Source: an uncultured Kineosporia sp. (GTDB lineage: Bacteria > Actinomycetota > Actinomycetes > Actinomycetales > Kineosporiaceae). From it: a stretch of 12,556 nucleotides of DNA. How positions within the stretch are numbered: the first letter of the stretch is position 1; the number at the start of each line of letters is the position of its first letter. The DNA lies in contig CALMAR010000471.1 of NCBI GenBank assembly GCA_937859855.1, positions 1 to 12,556 on the forward strand, given 5' to 3'. Below the pieces are notes generated by a model. That model made no database searches. It saw only the letters and a list, made by a program, of their open reading frames with translations, and was not told the DNA's origin. Positions 5,958 to 12,556 of the stretch are shown here, one piece after another. A program made the position numbers and the translations under genes.

Positions 5958-7502
5958 ATGTCCGTAATCGACCGCTGCTGCCCGTGACGAAACCGCTAAG
6001 CTGCAACGGCATTTCGGCCGCTTCGACATCCTGTTCTTCCTGATCTGCACCATCGTCGGGGTTGACACCATCGCGTCGGTGGCCTCGTCCGGCGGCGAGG
6101 CCTTCACCTGGATGATGATCTTCGCGGTGGTCTTCTTCGTCCCTCAGGCGCTGCTGTTCGCCGAGCTCGGATCGGCGTTCCCGCAGGAAGGCGGCCCCTA
6201 CCTGTGGACCCGGCTGGCGTTCGGGCACCTGGCCGGAGCGATCAACAACGTCCTGTATTGGATCACCAACCCGGTCTGGCTCGGCGGCACGCTGGCGATC
6301 TCGGCGGTGACGGCGATCGAAGTGTTCTTCAATCACGGCAACACCCTGCCCACGCCAGTGTTCTTCATCGTCACTCTGGCCTTCATCTGGCTCAGCGTGC
6401 TGTCCGCCGTGCTGTCGTTCCGGGCGGGCAAGTGGCTACCCACGGCCGGGGCCTTCGCCCGGTTCCTGCTACTGGGCTTCTTCAGCATCTCGGTGATCTT
6501 CTTCGCGGCCAAGCACGGCGTGCACGGCCTGTCCGGCGGCGACTTCGTACCCACCTCAGCCGGATTCGCGGGCCTGGTCGCGGTGCTGCTGTTCAACTAC
6601 GTCGGCTTCGAACTGCCCAGCAGCGCTGGCGAAGAGATGACCGACCCGCAGAAGGACGTCCCGTTCGCGATCGCCCGCAGCAGCATCGGAGCGTTCCTGC
6701 TGTACGCCATCCCGGTGCTGGGCATCCTGCTGGTGCTGCCGGCCGACCAGGTGACCAGCTTCGGCGGATTCGTGGACGCGATCCAGCGGGTCTTCACCGT
6801 GTACGGCGGCAGCGTGGCCGGCGACGGCACACCAACCCTGACCGGAGCCGGGCTGATACTGGGTGATCTGTCGGCGATCCTCTTCATCGTCTGCCTGCTC
6901 ACCTCCGGGGTGACCTGGATCATGGGCTCGGACCGGGCGCTGGCCGTGTCGGGCTACGACGGCGCGGCGCCCCGGGCGCTGGGTGTGATCAGCGAAAATA
7001 TGGGACCCCGGTCCGGGTCAACTTCTTGTCCGGGGTGGTGTCGACCATCGTGCTGGTGCTGGCCCACCAGATCACCCAGGGCGACGCGGCCAAGTTCTTC
7101 GGCGCGGTGCTCGGGGTGACGATCAGCACCACGCTGGTCAGCTATCTGCTGATCTTTCCAGCGTTGTGGCGGTTGCGGGCCACCCATCCAGACACCCCCC
7201 GGCCGTTCCGGATGCCCGCCTACCGCGCGCTGACCACCATGCTGATGGTGCTGCTGGGCGTCACCGTGGCCGAGATCATGGCGCCCGGCGCGGGGATCTC
7301 CTGGTTCGGTTCCGGCTATGCGCCCGACGGCTGGGCCCGGTCCGAACGCTGGACCTATCTGCTCACCCAGCTGGTGCCAGTGCTGATCTTCATGCTGATC
7401 GGTCTGGCCTTCTACCTGAGCGGTGCGCCGACCCGGCGCACCCTGGCTACCCTGGATGCCGAAGTAGCATCCCTTGATGCTGATCAGGAAAGCCACCGCT
7501 GA
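5958..7502 (+). CDS. APC-superfamily amino-acid permease, reading frame broken twice
   Basis: This encodes a membrane transporter of the amino-acid/polyamine/organocation superfamily with about 12 predicted helices. The first is FDILFFLICTIVGVDTIASV, and the GGPYLWTRLAFG loop and FELPSSAGEEM motif are recognisable. Substrate is likely an amino acid or related amine and cannot be fixed. The ATG at 5958 has an excellent ribosome site but reaches TGA after nine codons (5985-5987). The protein continues one frame over (DETAKLQRHFGRFD) until about 7003. There it leaves that frame again and resumes with VRVNFLSGVVSTIVLVLA to the stop at 7500-7502. The two shifts compensate: 5958-7502 is exactly 515 codons including stop. 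A 1-base gain or 2-base loss near 5960-5985 and a 1-base loss near 7002-7009 explain it. It may be an intact gene with sequence errors or a decaying one. TAGCCT at 5923-5928 is a weak -10 candidate. Confidence 0.8.
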
Positions 7503-7971
7503 GGACTGGCCGGGGATCTTCCCGATCTTCGCCGCGGTGGTGGCCGCAGGCGACAGCTACGCCTACAGCGACGACCTGAGCAGCGACCAGGCCCGGCACC
7601 TGTGGATGGAAACCTCGCCCGGTCACTGCGTCGTCGCGGTGCACGGCGATCGGCCCGGGCGCCTGCTCGGCACCGCCAAGATGGGGCCGAACCGGCCCGG
7701 CCGGGGAGCGCACGTGTCGACCGCCAGCTTCATGGTCAACCCCGCATACCGGCGGACCGGCACTGGACGGGCGCTGGGGCACTACGCGCTGAACTGGGCC
7801 CGGCAGGCCGGTTACCGGAGCATGCAGTTCAACGCCGTGGTCGAGACCAACACCGCTGCCGTCCGGCTCTGGCGGGAACTGGGCTTCGAGATCATCGGAA
7901 CCGTGCCGGAAGCGTTCCAGCACAGAGACTTCGGATTGGTCGGCCTGCACGTGATGTACCAGCGGCTCTGA
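7477..7971 (+). CDS. GNAT-family N-acetyltransferase
   Basis: The 164-residue product is a single GNAT domain that would transfer an acetyl group from acetyl-CoA to an amine. The N-terminus MLIRKATAEDWPGIFPIF is typical. The central strand with VSTASFMVNPAYRRTGTGRAL contains the pyrophosphate-binding R-x-x-G-x-G loop (residues 92-97). The C-terminal FNAVVETNTAAVRLWRELGF is the usual motif B, where the Asn and Trp pack against CoA. The substrate cannot be predicted. ATG 7477 is preferred to the adjoining TTG 7474. It overlaps the permease 3' end by 26 bases in another frame, so translation is probably coupled. No strong ribosome site is visible. Confidence 0.92.
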   Translation: MLIRKATAEDWPGIFPIFAAVVAAGDSYAYSDDLSSDQARHLWMETSPGHCVVAVHGDRPGRLLGTAKMGPNRPGRGAHVSTASFMVNPAYRRTGTGRALGHYALNWARQAGYRSMQFNAVVETNTAAVRLWRELGFEIIGTVPEAFQHRDFGLVGLHVMYQRL

Positions 7972-7998
7972 TCGTGACTGCCGCCGGGCCTAATTCGC

Positions 7999-8024
7999 TG
8001 GCCCAGCCGGCCCAACCTGGGCCA
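7999..8024 (+). promoter_or_regulatory. Perfect inverted repeat between the GNAT and kinase genes
   Basis: TGGCCCAG (7999-8006) and CTGGGCCA (8017-8024) form an 8-bp stem with a 10-base loop in the 63-base gap before the kinase start at 8035. There is no U-run, so a simple intrinsic terminator is unlikely. Role unknown. Confidence 0.4.
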
Positions 8025-8034
8025 CGCTGGAAGC

Positions 8035-8973
8035 ATGATCTCGGCGTCTGGGGTCCGGATCGGCTGGGCCGATCTGCCACTGCCCGTGCGGGCCGCCATC
8101 GAGCAGATTCTCGGCTCACCCGTCGTCTCCGCCATCTCCCAGCAGGGAGGCTTCTCCCCCGGCACCGCTGACCGGGTGCTCACCGCCTCCGGCGCCCGGG
8201 CCTTTGTGAAAGCGGCCAGCCCGCAGCAGAATCCGGAAACGCCGGGGATGCACCGGATGGAGATCGCGGTCAGCCGATCGCTGCCGCCCGGGCCGGTCCC
8301 TGGCTTCGTCGGCTCATACGACGATGGAACCTGGGTGGCGCTGGTACTGGCCGACATCGACGGCCGGCATCCCGAAACACCATGGCGTCGCGACGAACTC
8401 GACCTGGTCTTCGGCGCACTGGCCGAGATCGCCCGTACGATGCCACCCCCACCTGGATTACCGGACGCCGCAGCCGCCTTCGCCGGCATCTTCGGGCGCT
8501 GGCAACGACTGATCGATGACCCGGATCCGCAGCTGGGGCAGCGCGCGCCCTGGGCGGAGCAACAGCTGGACCGGCTTCGCGACGGCGACGCCCTCGCGCT
8601 GGCCTTGATCGAAGGAAACAGCCTGGTGCATCAGGATATCCGGGCCGACAACCTGTTGATCACGGACGGCGGGGCGGTGGTGGTCGACTGGCCGTACGCC
8701 TCCCGTGGTGCCCCCTGGGTGGACCCGGTCCTGCTACTGATCAACGTCCTGCTGTACGGCGGTCACGACGTCACCCGCCTGCTGTACCGGATCTGCGCGG
8801 ACTACGGCGTCCCGGTCGCGACCACGGTTCCGGTCCTGACCGCGTGCCTGGGCTACTTCCTGGACAGTGCCCGCCTTCCCCCGCCGGTCGGCCTGCCCAC
8901 CGTCCGCGCCTTCCAGCAGGCTCAGGCCGACGCTCTGCTGGGCTGGCTTCCTCAGCTGATCGGGCCGCCGTAG
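8035..8973 (+). CDS. Aminoglycoside-phosphotransferase-like kinase (APH/choline-kinase fold)
   Basis: The 312-residue product has the protein-kinase-like fold used by small-molecule phosphotransferases. Visible parts are a glycine-rich loop GGFSPGTADRV (38-48), the ATP-site lysine K59 in RAFVKA, a hinge-like VALVLADIDG (101-110), the catalytic HQDIRADN (199-206, with D201 and N206) and a metal-binding D218 in VVVDWPYASRG. All core kinase residues are present, so it is probably active. The substrate cannot be inferred. Close relatives of this broad family phosphorylate antibiotics, sugars, amino alcohols or homoserine, and a resistance role should not be assumed from the name. The ATG at 8035 is the first start in the gap and has a GGAAG only one base upstream. 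The next gene begins 9 bases after its stop, suggesting an operon. Confidence 0.88.
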   Translation: MISASGVRIGWADLPLPVRAAIEQILGSPVVSAISQQGGFSPGTADRVLTASGARAFVKAASPQQNPETPGMHRMEIAVSRSLPPGPVPGFVGSYDDGTWVALVLADIDGRHPETPWRRDELDLVFGALAEIARTMPPPPGLPDAAAAFAGIFGRWQRLIDDPDPQLGQRAPWAEQQLDRLRDGDALALALIEGNSLVHQDIRADNLLITDGGAVVVDWPYASRGAPWVDPVLLLINVLLYGGHDVTRLLYRICADYGVPVATTVPVLTACLGYFLDSARLPPPVGLPTVRAFQQAQADALLGWLPQLIGPP

Positions 8974-8982
8974 GGTTCGGGT

Positions 8983-9804
8983 ATGGACCGGTTCCAGCGC
9001 GAGGGCCTGACTTTCGACGTCCGGGACGGCGGGCCGGCGGATGCGGCCCAGACCGTTGTGCTGCTGCATGGCTTTCCGCAGGATGCCAGCTGCTGGCACC
9101 GGGTGGAGCCGCTCCTGCACGCCCAGGGTCTGCGAACCCTGGCTCCCGATCAGCGCGGCTATTCACCCGGGGCCAGGGTGACCCGGCGCAGCGCCTACTC
9201 GATGACCGAGCTCAGCGCCGACATCATCGCTCTGCTCGACGCGGCTGAACTGGATTCGGCCCATATCGCCGGTCACGACTGGGGCGGCGCAGTGGCCTGG
9301 ATTCTGGCCAGCAACCATCCGGGCCGGGTGCGCTCAGTGACCACCATCTCCACCCCGCATCCCCGGGCGATGGCCCGCTCGTGGGTGACCAGTACGCAGC
9401 TGCTGCGCTCCTGGTACATGCTGGCGTTCCAGCTGCCCCGGCTGCCCGAGCTGGCCATCGAGCGCAGCGATCTGGCCAAAACCCTCGAAAAGAGCGGGCT
9501 TTCAGCCCAGAGCGCGCAGCACAGCGCCGACCTGCTGGCGCAGCCGGAGGCGCTGCGCTGCGCCCTGAACTGGTATCGCGGGATGCCTTACACCCTGCGC
9601 ACCCCCGCTCACCGCACCCGGGTGCCGGCCACGTACGTGTGGGGACAGCACGACGAGTTCCTCGGCCGAGCCGCGGCTCAGCTCACTCAGCGCTACGTGC
9701 TGGCCGACTACAGCTTCGTCGAACTGGACGGCGGCCATTGGCTGCCGGAGACGCATCCTGAGCGGATCGCCGCTGCCATCCACGACCGCGCCGCCAGCAC
9801 CTGA
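8983..9804 (+). CDS. Alpha/beta hydrolase, epoxide-hydrolase type
   Basis: The 273-residue product is a single alpha/beta-hydrolase domain. It shows the oxyanion HGFP motif (29-32), the nucleophile elbow GHDWGG (97-102) with an aspartate nucleophile D99, a probable acid D224 in VWGQHDEFLG and the catalytic histidine H252 in DGGHWLPETHPE. An aspartate nucleophile followed by tryptophan is found in epoxide hydrolases and haloalkane dehalogenases. The cap residues SWYMLAFQLP (Y145) and NWYRGMPY (Y198) match the two epoxide-activating tyrosines of the former. It therefore most likely opens an epoxide to a diol. The natural substrate is unknown. It starts 9 bases after the kinase gene and ends convergent with the Nudix gene, with a 41-base gap. 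Confidence 0.9.
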   Translation: MDRFQREGLTFDVRDGGPADAAQTVVLLHGFPQDASCWHRVEPLLHAQGLRTLAPDQRGYSPGARVTRRSAYSMTELSADIIALLDAAELDSAHIAGHDWGGAVAWILASNHPGRVRSVTTISTPHPRAMARSWVTSTQLLRSWYMLAFQLPRLPELAIERSDLAKTLEKSGLSAQSAQHSADLLAQPEALRCALNWYRGMPYTLRTPAHRTRVPATYVWGQHDEFLGRAAAQLTQRYVLADYSFVELDGGHWLPETHPERIAAAIHDRAAST

Positions 9805-9845
9805 TCCGGCTGGTTCCACTCGGTGATCGCCAGCTCGGCCAGGCA

Positions 9846-10481
9846 TCAGCGCTGGGCGTAGTGAGCGGGCCACGGTGAATCGGCCGGGCGGAGGGTGGCC
9901 CAGCCCTGGTCCCGCGCTGCGGCGGCAGCCAGAATGCCCACCACCGAGCCGGGATTGGTGATCCGCCCGGCCAGCACGCCGTCCCGCGCCTCATCCAGCG
10001 GGATCCAGCGCACCAGCATGTCCGCCTCCTCGCCGGTCCGGGTGTGCCGGTCGGGCTCCGGCACCGAACCGATGTCGCGGGCCAGGAACACCCGGTTGGC
10101 CTCGTCGCTGCTGCCCGGCGAATTCAGCCACTCAACCAGCAGATCCCAGCGCCCGGCCCGGACGTCGGTTTCCTCCCCCAGCTCCCGCTGGGCGGCAGTC
10201 ACAGGCGGCTCAGCGGTAACGTCGAGCAGGCCAGCGGGCAACTCCCACAGGTCCATCCGGACCGGATGACGGTACTGCCGGATCAACAGAACCCGCTCCT
10301 GATCATCCAGCGCCAGGATGGTGACCGCCCCCGGGTGATGGATGAACTCGCGGGTCACCGAGCCAGCCGCACCGAGGTCGGCATCCTCGGAAATCACATC
10401 CCAGACCAGGCCGTGATAGGCCACCGCCGAGCGGGTCACCGGGCGCGGATTCAGCGCGTCTGCGATCGTCTCGTCCGTCAT
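9846..10481 (-). CDS. Nudix hydrolase, ADP-ribose pyrophosphatase type
   Basis: The 211-residue product belongs to the ADP-ribose pyrophosphatase group, which hydrolyses ADP-ribose to AMP and ribose 5-phosphate. The ELPAGLLDV stretch precedes a Nudix box with G84, E91 and RELGEETDV (99-107). Six rather than five residues separate G84 from E91, and the last glycine of the box is D106. As I recall it, the mycobacterial Rv1700 enzyme has the same extra residue. The downstream [14 protein letters not shown] and GEEADM (150-155) are also typical of the group and carry likely catalytic or metal-binding acids. Its ATG overlaps the pyrG stop as ATGA, so the two are co-translated. This pyrG-Nudix pairing is common in actinobacteria. 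Confidence 0.92.
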   Translation of the reverse strand: MTDETIADALNPRPVTRSAVAYHGLVWDVISEDADLGAAGSVTREFIHHPGAVTILALDDQERVLLIRQYRHPVRMDLWELPAGLLDVTAEPPVTAAQRELGEETDVRAGRWDLLVEWLNSPGSSDEANRVFLARDIGSVPEPDRHTRTGEEADMLVRWIPLDEARDGVLAGRITNPGSVVGILAAAAARDQGWATLRPADSPWPAHYAQR

Positions 10482-12166
10482 GCCGGGCTCACCGCACTGA
10501 CCTCCACCTCGAGCAGCCGTTCCTCGCGCTGCCGGTTCACCGCTGCCTCGATCAGCCCGGCGAACAACGGATGAGCCCGGTTCGGCCGGGACCGGAACTC
10601 CGGATGCGCCTGGGTGCCAACGTAGAACGGGTGCACCTCGCGGGGCAGTTCGACGTACTCCACCAGCGACCGGTCCGGCGACATGCCCGAGAACGACAGG
10701 CCGGCCTGCTCCAGCTGGGGCAGGTACAGGTTGTTGACCTCGTAGCGGTGCCGGTGGCGTTCGGACACCCGCTGCGCCCCATACAGCTCACGCACCACGC
10801 TGCCCTCGGCCAGCAGCGCGGGATAGGAACCCAGCCGCATGGTGCCGCCCAGGTCACCTTCACCAGCCACGATGTGCTGCTGCTCGGCCATGGTGGCGAT
10901 CACCGGGTACTCGGTGGCCGGGTCGAACTCGGTGCTGCTGGCCCCGGCCAGCCCGGCCATCGTCCGGGCGTACTCAATCACCATGCACTGCAGGCCGAGG
11001 CACAGCCCGAGCGCTGGGACCCCATGCTCCCGGGCCCATTTCAGCGCGCCGAGCTTGCCCTCGATGCCCCGGACACCGAAGCCGCCCGGCACGCAGATGG
11101 CGTCCAGATCACTCAGCTCCCGCCGGGCCCCCTCAGCCGTCTGGCACAGGTCCGACACCACCCAGCGAATGTCCACCCGGGCGTCGGCGGCGAACCCACC
11201 GGCCCGCAGCGCCTCGGTCACCGAGAGATAGGCATCGGGCAGGTCGATGTACTTGCCGACCAGGCCGACCCTGACCGTGTGGACCGGGTGATGCACCCGG
11301 CGCAGCAGATCGTTCCAGCCCTCCCAGTCGACGTCCCGGAATGACAGGCCCAGCCGCCGTACCACGAAGGCGTCCAGCCCCTCCGCGTGCAGCACCTTGG
11401 GGATGTCGTAGATGGACGGTGAGTCGACCGCGTTGCAGACCGCTTCAGTGTCGACGTCGCAGGTGAGAGCGATCTTGCGCTTCATGTTCTCCGGGATGGG
11501 CCGGTCGGACCGGCAGACGATGGCATCGGGCTGGATGCCGATGTTGCGCAGCGCGGCCACCGAGTGCTGGGTCGGCTTGGTTTTCAGCTCCCCGCTCGGC
11601 GCCAGGTAAGGGACCAGCGAGACGTGGACGAAGAACACATTGTCCCGGCCGACTTCGCGGCGGACCTGACGGGCGGCCTCCAGGAAGGGCAGCGACTCGA
11701 TATCGCCGACGGTTCCGCCTATCTCGGTGATGATCACGTCCGGCGGCCCAGCCGATCCGCCCGGCTGCGCCTGAGCCCGCATCCGGGCCTTGATCTCGTC
11801 AGTGATGTGGGGAATCACCTGCACGGTGTCACCCAGATACTCGCCCCGCCGCTCCTTGGCGATCACCGATTGGTAGACCTGGCCGGTGGTGACGTTGGCC
11901 GACCGGTCGAGTTCGACATCCAGGAAGCGCTCGTAGTGCCCGATGTCCAGGTCGGTCTCGGCGCCGTCCTCGGTGACGAAGACCTCGCCGTGCTGGAACG
12001 GATTCATCGTGCCGGGATCGACGTTCAGGTAGGGATCGAGCTTCTGCATCACCACCGTGAGCCCGCGGGCCCGGAGAAGGTGACCAAGGCTCGATGCGGT
12101 GAGCCCCTTGCCGAGAGAGGAGGCAACGCCTCCCGTGACGAAGATCTGCTTAGCCTGCTCTGTCAT
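10478..12166 (-). CDS. pyrG: CTP synthase
   Basis: CTP synthase makes CTP from UTP, ATP and glutamine, the last step of de novo pyrimidine nucleotide synthesis. The 562-residue product has the N-terminal synthase domain with the P-loop [17 protein letters not shown] (9-25) and [20 protein letters not shown] (41-60). The C-terminal glutamine amidotransferase domain has an oxyanion loop GGFGVRG, nucleophile C389 in GLCLGLQC, and H521 and E523 in AHPEFRSRP. All triad residues are present and the length is normal. ATG 12166 is chosen because family proteins begin a few residues before the P-loop. The frame stays open to 12262, but that extension has no family similarity. GTG 12178 is a possible alternative. 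No strong ribosome site was seen. Confidence 0.97.
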   Translation of the reverse strand: MTEQAKQIFVTGGVASSLGKGLTASSLGHLLRARGLTVVMQKLDPYLNVDPGTMNPFQHGEVFVTEDGAETDLDIGHYERFLDVELDRSANVTTGQVYQSVIAKERRGEYLGDTVQVIPHITDEIKARMRAQAQPGGSAGPPDVIITEIGGTVGDIESLPFLEAARQVRREVGRDNVFFVHVSLVPYLAPSGELKTKPTQHSVAALRNIGIQPDAIVCRSDRPIPENMKRKIALTCDVDTEAVCNAVDSPSIYDIPKVLHAEGLDAFVVRRLGLSFRDVDWEGWNDLLRRVHHPVHTVRVGLVGKYIDLPDAYLSVTEALRAGGFAADARVDIRWVVSDLCQTAEGARRELSDLDAICVPGGFGVRGIEGKLGALKWAREHGVPALGLCLGLQCMVIEYARTMAGLAGASSTEFDPATEYPVIATMAEQQHIVAGEGDLGGTMRLGSYPALLAEGSVVRELYGAQRVSERHRHRYEVNNLYLPQLEQAGLSFSGMSPDRSLVEYVELPREVHPFYVGTQAHPEFRSRPNRAHPLFAGLIEAAVNRQREERLLEVEVSAVSPA

Positions 12167-12186
12167 CCACTGCGCCACGGACTTCG

Positions 12187-12195
12187 AGGCTATCA
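12187..12195 (-). promoter_or_regulatory. Possible extended -10 promoter for pyrG
   Basis: The minus strand reads TGATAGCCT, a TGn plus TAnnnT pattern, 20 bases before the ATG of pyrG. Transcription from it would give a very short leader, in line with the weak ribosome site. There is no good -35 hexamer. It is a motif match only. Nothing else stands out in the 108-base gap 12167-12274. Confidence 0.3.
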
Positions 12196-12274
12196 GTCCC
12201 GGCCCGGCAGCATGGGCAGGCACAGGCGCGATCCTCGGTGAATGTCGCCAGATCCAGACCACGACACCGGCGGA

Positions 12275-12556
12275 TTACTCCGGACGGGTGAACTGGCCGT
12301 AGATCCCGGTGACCTGGGCCAGCGCGTCGGCGGGCACCGGCAACGATTCTCCCCGGCGCCTCGCCCGCCGCCGCAGGCCGGCTCGCGCCGCCGGGTCTTC
12401 GAGCAGGGCAGCGATCGCATCGGCCAGTGCGCCCGGCTGGCCGGGGGGCACCAGGACGGCACCGTCACCGGTCAGAGCCGCCGTGCCACCGGCGTCGGTG
12501 GCGATCAGCGCCGCGCCCGCCCGCCGCCCCACCTGAACCACGAGCGCCTGCCCCAC
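12275..12556 (-). CDS. C-terminal part of a family-4-type glycosyltransferase (5' end outside window)
   Basis: The last 94 codons of a minus-strand gene enter from the right edge and end at TAA 12275-12277. The segment IATDAGGTAALTGDGAVLVP followed by GQPGALADAIAALLEDPAARAGL is the characteristic end of GT-B glycosyltransferases of the GT4 type. There the nucleotide-sugar donor site is followed by an ADAI--LL-DP-- helix. Donor and acceptor cannot be told from this part. The acidic E-x7-E motif of the donor site would lie upstream of the window edge. The gene is upstream of pyrG on the same strand, 108 bases away. Confidence 0.8.
   Translation of the reverse strand: MGQALVVQVGRRAGAALIATDAGGTAALTGDGAVLVPPGQPGALADAIAALLEDPAARAGLRRRARRRGESLPVPADALAQVTGIYGQFTRPE

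Noticed and set aside
8035..8973. Calling the kinase an antibiotic-resistance gene
   Set aside because: Only the general kinase-fold motifs are visible. The family has many non-resistance substrates, and nothing nearby indicates an antibiotic.
9868..9902. Possible terminator stem GGGCCAC / GTGGCCC after the epoxide hydrolase
   Set aside because: The 21-base loop and lack of a U-run make it weak, and it lies inside the Nudix coding sequence.
10571..11344. A 257-codon plus-strand frame opposite pyrG
   Set aside because: Antisense shadow of the CTP synthase amidotransferase region.
12167..12262. A longer N-terminus for CTP synthase starting at 12262
   Set aside because: Homologues start close to the P-loop, and the 32 extra residues look like non-coding sequence.

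Overview
This window is a high-GC, gene-dense stretch of an actinobacterial chromosome. Three things point to Actinomycetota: strong G/C preference at third codon positions, frequent GTG starts, and a conserved gene neighbourhood. That neighbourhood is pyrG, an ADP-ribose-type Nudix hydrolase, alanine dehydrogenase, xerD, a ParA-family ATPase, scpA and scpB, all on the minus strand, in the general order known from Mycobacterium and Streptomyces. The genus cannot be fixed from the sequence alone.

Layout, right to left on the minus strand. The C-terminal end of a family-4-type glycosyltransferase (12275-12556, cut by the window edge) is followed by pyrG (10478-12166) and a Nudix hydrolase (9846-10481), whose start overlaps the pyrG stop in an ATGA. 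After a 4.6 kb interruption the minus-strand series resumes with ald (3961-5076), xerD (3008-3952), a ParA-family ATPase (1826-2758), scpA (910 to about 1820) and scpB (198-902). The last three sit within a few bases of each other and look like one transcript. ScpA and ScpB are the kleisin and winged-helix partners of SMC in chromosome condensation, and XerD resolves chromosome dimers, so this part is a chromosome-maintenance block.

The interruption (5192-9804) is entirely plus-strand. It holds a two-helix membrane protein, an APC-superfamily amino-acid permease, a GNAT acetyltransferase, an aminoglycoside-phosphotransferase-like kinase and an epoxide-hydrolase-type alpha/beta hydrolase. These are accessory genes placed inside a conserved backbone. 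No obvious single pathway joins them.

At the left edge (1-246, plus strand) is the end of a protein that resembles the C-terminal part of a polyketide-synthase ketoreductase domain. It converges on scpB and overlaps its 3' end, in the place where rluB normally follows.

The main oddities are breaks in reading frames. The permease needs two compensating frame changes to be read through (near 5960-5985 and 7002-7009). ScpA has no ATG, GTG or TTG in frame ahead of its conserved N-terminus. These sit in or near short G/C-rich runs and may be sequence errors, but gene decay cannot be excluded. Perfect or near-perfect inverted repeats lie just upstream of the ald and parA ribosome-binding sites. 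I found no convincing new multi-gene system, no RNA genes, no CRISPR array and no insertion sequence.
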